This document shows, piece by piece, positions 57,414-64,000 of a DNA stretch of 64,000 nt. The notes beneath the pieces were generated by a model. It searched no databases and was not told the DNA's origin. It saw only the letters and a program-made list of their open reading frames with translations. The position numbers and the translations under genes are program-made. Each line of letters starts with the position of its first letter. Positions within the stretch are counted from its first letter, which is position 1. The DNA comes from Thermotoga profunda AZM34c06. GTDB lineage: Bacteria; Thermotogota; Thermotogae; Thermotogales; DSM-5069. Location of the stretch: assembly GCF_000828675.1 (NCBI RefSeq), contig NZ_AP014510.1:62001-126000 (forward strand), written 5' to 3'.

Positions 57414-58925
57414 ATGGAGGCTTTATTACAAACCTTCTCGACTGGAATGTCAGTGGTTTTACAACCCGGAAATATACTCATTCTTTTCATAGGTGTACTT
57501 TGGGGTATGATTTTTGGCGCAATACCTGGCCTGACAGCAACGATGGGTGTTGCACTTGCTCTACCAATTACTTTTGGAATGAATGCCGCCAGTGGATTAA
57601 TCTTCTTGTCAAGTATCTATATTGGTGGTATATCCGGGGGTTTTATATCTGCTGGTTTGCTCAATATGCCAGGTACACCATCTTCTATTGCAACATGCTT
57701 TGAAGCTTATCCAATGACTCAGAAAGGTAAGGCATCTTTGGCCATGTCTTTGAGTTTGATGTCATCCTTCTTAGGTGGTACCATAGCTGCATTTTTGATG
57801 ATCATAGCCACTTATGCACTTGCTCAGATTGCACTGAAGTTCGGACCATTTGAGTATTTTGCTTTAGGGTTACTTGCCTTTGGTGGTTGTATGGGCATGA
57901 TGGAAGGTGGAATCCTAAAGAATGCTATAGGTATAGTTTTTGGGCTCTTGCTTGCAACGATTGGTTCAGACATGTTGACGGGTGTTGGTAGATTGACTTT
58001 TGGCATTCCCGATCTGGTAGCGGGCATAGATATACTTCCTTTACTAATAGGCATGTTTGGTATCTCTGAAGTACTTCTTTCTATCGAAAAAAGAACGCAG
58101 AATGTTGTTCCAATCGAGGCAAGAAAATCCAGTATGGGGTTTCGCGCAGTAGCTGAAGCGTTGAGAATAATAATTAAACAACCGATCAATTTCATAAGAT
58201 CACTGATAATTGGTTTTGCCATAGGAGTTTTTCCGGCAGTTGGTGGGGCAACCTCATGTGTTATTGCTTATGGCATGGCAAAATCGAGTTCCAAACATCC
58301 AGAAAAATTTGGAACGGGTATTCCTGATGGAATAATTGCTTCGGAAACGGCGAATAATGCAACTATTCCGGGTGCCTTGGTTCCACTGCTTGCCCTTGGT
58401 ATACCTGGGGATTCCGTAACGGCTGTTATGATAGGTGGCTTCATGATTCATGGTCTTTTCCCGGGACCATTGTTGTTTAGGGACGGTCCACAATATGCTT
58501 ACACAATATTTGCTGCCCAATTGATAGGTAATTTGGCGATGGTTCTTCTTGGCATTTTGTTGATGAAGTTTTTCATTAATGTTCTGAGTATTAAGTCTTA
58601 TTATCTATTACCCATCATAACAATATGTATGGTAGTAGGGGCTTTTGGCTTGTATAACCGAATGTTTGATATTTGGGTCATGCTTGTTTTTGGAATAGTT
58701 GGATATCTTTTAAGGAAAGTCAACTTTCCTCTTGTTCCAGTTATAACGGCTTTTGTTTTAGGACCAATAATTGAAAAAAATCTCAGGCAAGGCTTAGCTC
58801 TTTCTGGAGGAAGTCTGATGCCTCTTGTCGCAAGACCAATCTCACTGGTTTTAGTTATTGCGGCAATTTGCTTGTTTGTGTTTGGACTTTATATAAACTC
58901 CGTTGTTGCAAAAAAGCAGGGTTGA
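57414..58925 (+). CDS. Tripartite tricarboxylate transporter large subunit, TctA family
   Basis: 503 aa, about twelve helices. ILFIGVLWGMIFGAIPGL, SSIYIGGISGGFISAGLLNM and ETANNATIPGALVPLLALGI are the TctA hallmarks. Uses an ion gradient to import a carboxylate delivered by TctC. ATG at 57414 follows GAAGGTGGTGTTTTA; the longer reading overlaps larA. Confidence 0.93.
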   Translation: MEALLQTFSTGMSVVLQPGNILILFIGVLWGMIFGAIPGLTATMGVALALPITFGMNAASGLIFLSSIYIGGISGGFISAGLLNMPGTPSSIATCFEAYPMTQKGKASLAMSLSLMSSFLGGTIAAFLMIIATYALAQIALKFGPFEYFALGLLAFGGCMGMMEGGILKNAIGIVFGLLLATIGSDMLTGVGRLTFGIPDLVAGIDILPLLIGMFGISEVLLSIEKRTQNVVPIEARKSSMGFRAVAEALRIIIKQPINFIRSLIIGFAIGVFPAVGGATSCVIAYGMAKSSSKHPEKFGTGIPDGIIASETANNATIPGALVPLLALGIPGDSVTAVMIGGFMIHGLFPGPLLFRDGPQYAYTIFAAQLIGNLAMVLLGILLMKFFINVLSIKSYYLLPIITICMVVGAFGLYNRMFDIWVMLVFGIVGYLLRKVNFPLVPVITAFVLGPIIEKNLRQGLALSGGSLMPLVARPISLVLVIAAICLFVFGLYINSVVAKKQG

Positions 58926-58953
58926 AAAACCCTAAATTAGAGGAGGTGTTTTC

Positions 58954-59913
58954 ATGATCAAGAAGTTGCTGGTTTTTGTTATTCTGTTTGTCTTGTTTAC
59001 AGTGGGAGCCTTTGCTGAAACGGAGAAATACCCAACCAAACCTGTTAACGTTATAGTTGCCTATGCAGCAGGTGGAGCCAGTGATTTGACAGCCAGGCTG
59101 ATTGCAGAGTATTGGAAAAAGAATACTGGTCAGGACATGGTTGTGACGAACGTAGTCGGAGCGGAAGGCGCTATAGCAGCAAGGCAGGTAAATAGTGCTC
59201 GTGCCGATGGATATACTGTTTTATGGTATCACGAAGCGATGTTGGGAAATTATTATCTTGGAGTTTGTGACCTAAACTGGTATCATTTCACACCAGCATG
59301 TGTGGTACTGAAAATTTCTACTGTTTCTGTTGCAAGACCTGATATGCCATGGAAAAATGTAAAAGAAGCCATTGAAGATGCGAAGGCAAATCCTGGAAAA
59401 TATGTGTATGGTCTTGGAACTGGTGGTGTTGCGTATTGGGTCTATGCAGGATTTGAGTCCGTAGCACCGAAGGCATGGCGTACAGTACCATTTGAGGGTG
59501 GAGATACTCAGAGAGCAACAGCTCTACTTGGTGGTCACATTGATTTAACAATGGTTTCCGCTGCTGGTGGATGGTCATTCCTAAAATCTGGCCAAATTAA
59601 GCCTCTGGCAGTTCACGACGAAGAAAGAAATCCCCTCATGCCTGATGTTCCAACAGCGAAAGAATTGGGATATCCCGATGTCATATTCCAGTTGACCAAT
59701 ACTTTCTTCTTCCCGCCAAAAACACCATCTTGGATTGTAGAAGAATTCAACAAAATTATGGCGAAGATAGTTGAAGATCCAGAATTTCAGAAGAAAGCTG
59801 CTGAGATCGCAGCGGCAGTACCGTATTTCAAAACAGGCAAAGATCTCGAAGATTTCTGGAAGGCTATGGATGTTAGATACAAGAACCTAAACGAAATGAT
59901 GAATAAGAAATGA
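58954..59913 (+). CDS. Tripartite tricarboxylate transporter binding protein, TctC (Bug) family
   Basis: 319 aa with a signal peptide (MIKKLLVFVILFVLFTVGAFAE). YPTKPVNVIVAYAAGGASDLT is the classical Bug-family start, and DMPWKNVKEAIEDAKANPGK and PDVPTAKELGYPDV follow. Binds a carboxylate in the periplasm for TctA/TctB. Strong GGAGGTGTTTTC before ATG. Confidence 0.92.
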   Translation: MIKKLLVFVILFVLFTVGAFAETEKYPTKPVNVIVAYAAGGASDLTARLIAEYWKKNTGQDMVVTNVVGAEGAIAARQVNSARADGYTVLWYHEAMLGNYYLGVCDLNWYHFTPACVVLKISTVSVARPDMPWKNVKEAIEDAKANPGKYVYGLGTGGVAYWVYAGFESVAPKAWRTVPFEGGDTQRATALLGGHIDLTMVSAAGGWSFLKSGQIKPLAVHDEERNPLMPDVPTAKELGYPDVIFQLTNTFFFPPKTPSWIVEEFNKIMAKIVEDPEFQKKAAEIAAAVPYFKTGKDLEDFWKAMDVRYKNLNEMMNKK

Positions 59914-59921
59914 TAAATTAC

Positions 59922-59956
59922 CAGTGGCGTGTTTTCAATGACACGCCACTGTCTTT
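59922..59956 (+). terminator. Hairpin between tctC- and tctB-type genes
   Basis: CAGTGGCGTG (59922-59931) pairs perfectly with CACGCCACTG (59942-59951), then TCTTTT. Partial termination here would make the binding protein more abundant than the small membrane subunit that follows. Confidence 0.7.
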
Positions 59957-59982
59957 TGGATAGAAAGGAGTGTCGGCAAAGC

Positions 59983-60456
59983 ATGACTTCAAAGAAAAAT
60001 ATTGTAGCTGCTATTTCTTTCTTAATTTTGGGTATACTGATATTCTCAGAATCCTTTAAAATTCGTTTACTGAAATTTGGCTCGGCACTTGGTGGAGATT
60101 TTTTCCCAAAAATACTTTCGATTGGCCTTATGATTTTATCTTCAATATGGCTAATTCTCAATATATATCAATTTGCAAAAGAAAGAAAAAAGCAAGAAAG
60201 AGTAGCAAGCAAATTTGCCTTGACCAGAGTGATGTTGTTTATAGTTGTTTTCGTTATCTATATTGTTGTACTCAGATGGTTTGGTTTTACAATTCCAACG
60301 ATAGCTCTGGCTTTGGCAAATTATCTTTTACTAAAGGATCGATTTCAGTACAAAGACCTTTTCATTGGAACTGGATACTCTATTTTGGTGACCCTCTTGA
60401 TTTGGTTTTTATTCACCAAGATACTTGGATTGATGTTGCCCGTGGGTATATTATAG
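59983..60456 (+). CDS. Tripartite tricarboxylate transporter small subunit, TctB family
   Basis: 157 aa with four hydrophobic helices (VAAISFLILGILIF, ILSIGLMILSSIWLIL, VMLFIVVFVIYIVVL and the final GYSILVTLLIWFLFTKILGL), the shape of TctB. The gene order TctA, TctC, TctB is less common than TctC, TctB, TctA. Last gene of the operon, 18 bases from the convergent FAD gene, with no terminator seen. Confidence 0.82.
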   Translation: MTSKKNIVAAISFLILGILIFSESFKIRLLKFGSALGGDFFPKILSIGLMILSSIWLILNIYQFAKERKKQERVASKFALTRVMLFIVVFVIYIVVLRWFGFTIPTIALALANYLLLKDRFQYKDLFIGTGYSILVTLLIWFLFTKILGLMLPVGIL

Positions 60457-60474
60457 AAACTACGTTTGATTTTT

Positions 60475-61791
60475 TTATGCTCTCAAATATCCCATAGAGG
60501 TGGCATATTGAATAGATCTCGTCCAACCAGAACAATCACCTATAACGTGAAGATTTTTGATTATATCGTTGTTGAATTTGTTTGAATAGAATTTCACTTC
60601 GACTGCATAGAGCAAGTTATCAAAATACGCAACACCTTTAATGACTTCATCGAGTCTATCGATGAAATCCACCAGAGACTCTCTGATCTTTGAAGGAAAG
60701 ACCAAATTTGCATCTCCCAAAATAAAGCTGTTGTCGTTCAATGTGGGTAACACTCTTCCGAGTCTTTTTGTTCTTCTGTATTCTTTGAAATCTCCATAGG
60801 TTTGCAGTATCACCTTTTCGCTGTCGCCGGCCAGAATATTTGCAAGCTTTGCAAGGTTTTTCCCGTACCCAGTGGGATCTTTGAATGGTTCTGTGAATCT
60901 TGTGGTCACAAGTACAGCAAAATTCGTGTTTTCAGTTTTATGATGTGTATCTGAATATCCATTCACGGTGGTGAAATCTTCATACTTCTCTAAAGTCACC
61001 TTGCCAGAGGGGTTCTGGCAGAATAATCTACACATGTAACCCGTTCTTGCTTTGTATCTGACCTTCACTTCGTACATATCGAGAAATTTTTCCATAACGT
61101 GGTTGGGTAATTCATATCTTATACCAATATCGACATAATAATTTTCTTTCACAAGATGGGGATATTTCTCTTTAAGTCGGTCCATCAATTTGTGTCCACT
61201 TCTTCCAACGGCGATTACAACTTCATCAAAAAGATATTCACCTTTGTTGGTGAAAACTCTGTGCTTATCGCCAATTTCTATATCTTCAACTGTTGTATCA
61301 AAAGAAAACTCGATGTTTTTGAATGAAGAAAAATATTCAAAAAGATTGTTGTTGGTTTCTTTAAGTACATCTGTCCCAAGGTGGAAGAAATATGCCTTAA
61401 CGGGTTCAAATCCATGGTCATAAAAGATTCTGTAAGTTTCTTCATCTGAAAATGATTCACCATACTCGATCTTTTTTCCATCCTTTTCAAAAGATTTAAG
61501 ATACTCAACCATGTTGGTTTTCTCTTTCAAAGTGGGTTTGTATCCCGAGTGGGTTAAATAGAATATCACCGTTTTCTGCTGTATTTCAATGGGAATATCC
61601 AGTTCTCCACCCATACCTCTGCTGATGAAGATCTTCCCGTCCATTCTTACACCAGAGATTGTATTGTGCATGTGGTCTTTGCCTCTTTCAAAGACCGTTA
61701 CGTGATAATGATTTATTCGTCCATTTTCTATTAATCCTTGCATAAAACCAATGGCAGCTGCACCAAATCCAACTATACCCAGTTTTCTCAT
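60475..61791 (-). CDS. FAD-dependent dehydrogenase-like protein (COG2509-like)
   Basis: 438 aa. N-terminal Rossmann FAD loop LGIVGFGAAAIGFMQGLIE, a central FDEVVIAVGRSGHKLMD, and LHVIGDCSGWTRSIQYATSMG near the C-terminus for FAD binding. The family is conserved in anaerobes but its substrate is unknown. ATG at 61791 follows GGAGGTATCGATA; the longer start is not needed. Stands alone on the minus strand. Confidence 0.78.
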   Translation of the reverse strand: MRKLGIVGFGAAAIGFMQGLIENGRINHYHVTVFERGKDHMHNTISGVRMDGKIFISRGMGGELDIPIEIQQKTVIFYLTHSGYKPTLKEKTNMVEYLKSFEKDGKKIEYGESFSDEETYRIFYDHGFEPVKAYFFHLGTDVLKETNNNLFEYFSSFKNIEFSFDTTVEDIEIGDKHRVFTNKGEYLFDEVVIAVGRSGHKLMDRLKEKYPHLVKENYYVDIGIRYELPNHVMEKFLDMYEVKVRYKARTGYMCRLFCQNPSGKVTLEKYEDFTTVNGYSDTHHKTENTNFAVLVTTRFTEPFKDPTGYGKNLAKLANILAGDSEKVILQTYGDFKEYRRTKRLGRVLPTLNDNSFILGDANLVFPSKIRESLVDFIDRLDEVIKGVAYFDNLLYAVEVKFYSNKFNNDIIKNLHVIGDCSGWTRSIQYATSMGYLRA

Positions 61792-61960
61792 TATCGATAC
61801 CTCCATATGTTATTTAATCACGAGTTTGACGATCTTCAATCTTAGATTCAACTAAGTTCAAAATCAAGGTTCTTAACTTGATTATTTACTATTTTAGTAT
61901 TCTAATTGCCATCGAAAGAGGACTTCCGTCATTTTTTCATTTTTGTAACTCCGTATACTA

Positions 61961-62260
61961 TATAATGGAAGGCGCCAACCAGGATCCTGGGAAAATACCC
62001 CATCGTATATTGGCATAGGTCTAATCTTTTGGTATTCAAACTCAACGAGTGTATCACCAAAAATATAGTCATTATCTTAAGGATATATTACTCGTTAGAA
62101 ATCTATCTTTATCCCAATTGATGATTTGGTCTCTCAGTTAGTAGTTTCTATTTTAAGGTTGATCTTCGAAACTTTTCTCAATAATCCTTGTGGTTAATGA
62201 TCTCATGGATATGGTTTTATTCAAAGGCTACACCAGGAAAAAGGTGTGGCCTTTTTTTGT
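61961..62260 (+). ncRNA. Candidate transcript ending at an orphan terminator
   Basis: The 597-base gap between the FAD gene and ruvC has no convincing ORF. A TATAAT at 61961-61966 (weak -35) precedes GGCGCC and the 12-bp palindrome CCAGGATCCTGG (61979-61990). About 270 bases later a strong rightward intrinsic terminator closes the segment. This pattern suits a small RNA or a leader. It does not resemble tmRNA, RNase P RNA or SRP RNA motifs that I know. Confidence 0.3.
62223..62260 (+). terminator. Strong orphan intrinsic terminator upstream of ruvC
   Basis: AAAGGCTACACC (62223-62234) pairs with GGTGTGGCCTTT (62243-62254; one G-U pair) and is followed by more Ts. No rightward gene lies before it within 1.7 kb. 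Confidence 0.8.
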
Positions 62261-62388
62261 TTTAACTTCAATGTTACATTAGATAGGACTTTGGAATCTT
62301 CACAGAACTTTTAAAGGACAAGTAACAACTTGACAAGAACGGAAGGTCTATAATGTGATTTGCCTACCAAAAAATCGAGGTGTGTACT

Positions 62389-62880
62389 TTGACAATTCTT
62401 GGTATCGACCCTGGATTTGGTATCTTGGGATATGGTATTCTTCGGGCCAGTGGTAACCTTTTTGAACATGTAACTCATGGGGTAATACAAACAAAAAAAG
62501 AGCAAAACATAGCATTACGCTTGAAATATTTGTATGAAAACCTTTGTGATTTAATCGATGAATTCAAACCTGATGAAATCGCGATGGAAAAACTGTTTTT
62601 TTCTCGAAATGTGACAACTGCGATATCTGTGGGTGAGGCAAGAGGAATTGTGTTGTTATCAGCAGCTCAAAGAAAGATAGAAGTCTATGAATACACACCA
62701 CATGAGATAAAAAAAGCAGTAACTGGTGATGGTAGGGCTATGAAAAGAGACGTTCAAGAATGGATGAAGATCCTACTCAATCTATCGCAGATACCAAAGC
62801 CAGATGATGCGGCTGATGCACTTGCCATTGCTTATTGTCATGGTGTAACCAGAAATTTCATTCGGAGGTTCAGCGTATGA
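62389..62880 (+). CDS. ruvC: Holliday junction resolvase RuvC
   Basis: 163 aa. Cuts Holliday junctions with RuvAB. ILGIDPGFGILGYGIL holds the first catalytic Asp, EIAMEKLFFSRNVTTAISVG the Glu, and PKPDDAADALAIAYCH the last Asp pair. TTG at 62389 is 6 bases after GAGGTG; the GTG at 62380 is part of that site. The stop overlaps the polC start (ATGA). Confidence 0.95.
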   Translation: MTILGIDPGFGILGYGILRASGNLFEHVTHGVIQTKKEQNIALRLKYLYENLCDLIDEFKPDEIAMEKLFFSRNVTTAISVGEARGIVLLSAAQRKIEVYEYTPHEIKKAVTGDGRAMKRDVQEWMKILLNLSQIPKPDDAADALAIAYCHGVTRNFIRRFSV

Positions 62881-64000
62881 AGAGAGTCTTGGTAGAAGAT
62901 CTGCAATTAACCTTTGGTGAATTTGCAAGCAAAATAGGGTTTCAATTTCCATGTGATTGTGTGGTTCAATCCATTGATTATGATAGCCAGACCAATACAT
63001 TGATCATAAGAACCGATAAACCAGTCAAGCTCACAAAAGAACTTTACAGGTCTCTGGAAGATTATTTTGAGACCTCTATTGTTTTTCAATCGATCGCCTC
63101 GAACGACTACATAGACCTTGATATGCTCAGAAAAGAACTCAACGGAAGTTTTCCTTACGTCCAATCTGCTATCGTTCAGCAGCAAAAGGTTGTATTGAAA
63201 GTGTCTGGGGAATTCGGTAAAGATAGAATCAACAGTAAAATGAAGCAAGTGAAACAAGTTGTTGGTCATTTACTTGGCAAAGATCTGGAGATAGAAGTCC
63301 AAGTCGAAGAACCAAAAGCACTGCTTGAAGAACCAAAGGTGATGGTAAAAAAGCAAGAACAGAAGAAAAAGGCGAAAAAAATAAACCAGTATCACACTCC
63401 ATCCGATCTACCCGAAGATACTGACAACGTGAAAATCGCTGGACAGATCTTCAAAATGGAACTCAGAGAAGGTAAAAAAAGGTTTGTTACGATTTACCTT
63501 ACAGATAAAAAGGATTCAATTACATGCCTTGTCTTCAACAGTGTTATCGATCAAGTGATCAACGAACTTCAGGAAAAAGATTGGGTGATCTTGGGGGGAA
63601 CTCTCAGATACGATGAATCTGGGGAACCTATTCTACATGTCAAAAACTTTGAGAAAATCGAACCGATGATCCGCATAGACGATGCGCCACAAAAGCGAGT
63701 CGAGTTGCATGCTCATAGTAAATTGAGCGATCTTGACAGCGTTTTAGATATAAATGAATACGTTGAAAGGGCTTCGCTTTGGGGATGGAAGGCTGTTGCT
63801 CTTACAGATCATGGCGTGGTCCAAGGAATACCGTATTTTTACGAAGCGTGTAAAAAAAATGGAATAAAACCTATATTCGGAGTCGAAGCTTACTTGGTCA
63901 ATGACTCAGATCCTGTAGTACTTGGCACCGATGATGTGAATATTGATAATAAAAGATTTGTAGTTCTGGACATCGAAACAACAGGCCTTCATCCTATGTT
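62877..64000 (+). CDS. polC: DNA polymerase III alpha subunit, PolC type (N-terminal part)
   Basis: The frame from ATG 62877 (after CGGAGGTTCAGCGT) is open to the window edge, about 374 codons. An N-terminal domain (residues 1-175) is followed by an OB fold (VKIAGQIFKMELREGKKRF), the first part of the PHP domain (KRVELHAHSKLSDLDSVLD; AVALTDHGVVQGI) and the start of the inserted proofreading exonuclease (FVVLDIETTGLHP, metal-binding Asp and Glu). That order is special to PolC, the replicase of Gram-positives and Thermotogales. Confidence 0.93.
   Translation, partial: MKRVLVEDLQLTFGEFASKIGFQFPCDCVVQSIDYDSQTNTLIIRTDKPVKLTKELYRSLEDYFETSIVFQSIASNDYIDLDMLRKELNGSFPYVQSAIVQQQKVVLKVSGEFGKDRINSKMKQVKQVVGHLLGKDLEIEVQVEEPKALLEEPKVMVKKQEQKKKAKKINQYHTPSDLPEDTDNVKIAGQIFKMELREGKKRFVTIYLTDKKDSITCLVFNSVIDQVINELQEKDWVILGGTLRYDESGEPILHVKNFEKIEPMIRIDDAPQKRVELHAHSKLSDLDSVLDINEYVERASLWGWKAVALTDHGVVQGIPYFYEACKKNGIKPIFGVEAYLVNDSDPVVLGTDDVNIDNKRFVVLDIETTGLHPM

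Noticed and set aside
61862-61883. AATCAAG/CTTGATT inverted repeat as an operator of the FAD gene
   Set aside because: Arms of only 7 bp in AT-rich DNA, about 70 bases before the start; may be chance.
62330-62354. TTGACA and TATAAT before ruvC as a consensus promoter
   Set aside because: The hexamers are only 13 bases apart, too close for a sigma70 promoter; the -10 alone may still be used.

Overview
The window looks like a chromosomal segment of a thermophilic, fermentative member of the Thermotogales, most like Thermotoga/Pseudothermotoga. I infer this from the gene content: a peroxiredoxin-nitroreductase fusion, Thermotoga-type mannan genes, CheX beside polA and an atp operon, a Na+-type ATP synthase c subunit, PolC, and a DNA motif resembling the Thermotoga DnaA box. 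No database search was run, so the species is not established.

Layout. (1) 1-8.7 kb: the start of a leftward NhaC-type antiporter. Rightward genes follow: a type I pullulanase, an SRPBCC protein, an iron alcohol dehydrogenase, an FmdB-type zinc ribbon, a methylmalonyl-CoA epimerase/biotin-dependent carboxyltransferase/OadG/biotin-carrier cluster, and CheW. (2) 8.6-12.1 kb: a leftward secreted TolB-like propeller, then rightward flaG and fliD. (3) 12.1-27.2 kb: about 20 tightly packed leftward genes. Read from their promoter end they are CBS-ACT, uppP, MBL hydrolase, AhpD-like, polA, cheX, atpZ-atpI-atpBEFHAGDC, a 54-aa membrane peptide, a membrane protein, hpf and RNase G. (4) 27.2-27.6 kb: an intergenic region with about nine copies of a TTATCTACCACC-like 12-mer in two opposed clusters beside AT-rich DNA. 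Genes diverge from this point (leftward back to 12.1 kb, rightward on to 60.5 kb), so I read it as a likely replication origin.

(5) 27.8-29.1 kb: glnA. (6) 29.4-41.9 kb: a mannan/glucan utilisation operon. It holds secreted GH12 and GH5 enzymes, a GH130 phosphorylase, a complete Opp/Dpp-type ABC importer, GH36 alpha-galactosidase, an archaeal-like GH1 glycosidase and a LacI regulator. Together these can cut the polymer outside the cell, import oligosaccharides and finish them inside. (7) 41.9-42.9 kb: the leftward peroxiredoxin-nitroreductase fusion.

(8) 43.2-60.5 kb: a GntR/FCD regulator followed by a 16-kb rightward operon. It contains two DapA-family lyases, an FGGY kinase, a cyclase-family hydrolase, two paralogous sugar-type binding proteins with an RbsA-like ATPase and two permeases, a Cys-rich DUF362 protein, a 2-hydroxyacid dehydrogenase, a LarA-family nickel racemase/epimerase, and a tripartite tricarboxylate-type transporter (TctA, TctC, TctB). 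This gene set is the best candidate in the window for an undescribed catabolic system, probably for a hydroxylated (sugar) acid. (9) 60.5-64 kb: a leftward FAD protein, a 0.6-kb intergenic region with an orphan terminator, then ruvC and the start of polC.

Three genes (pulA, uppP and the first mannan-operon permease) have strong Shine-Dalgarno sequences placed before ATC or CTG rather than a standard start codon. Many starts given here were moved from the longest ORF to the codon 5-9 bases after a Shine-Dalgarno sequence.
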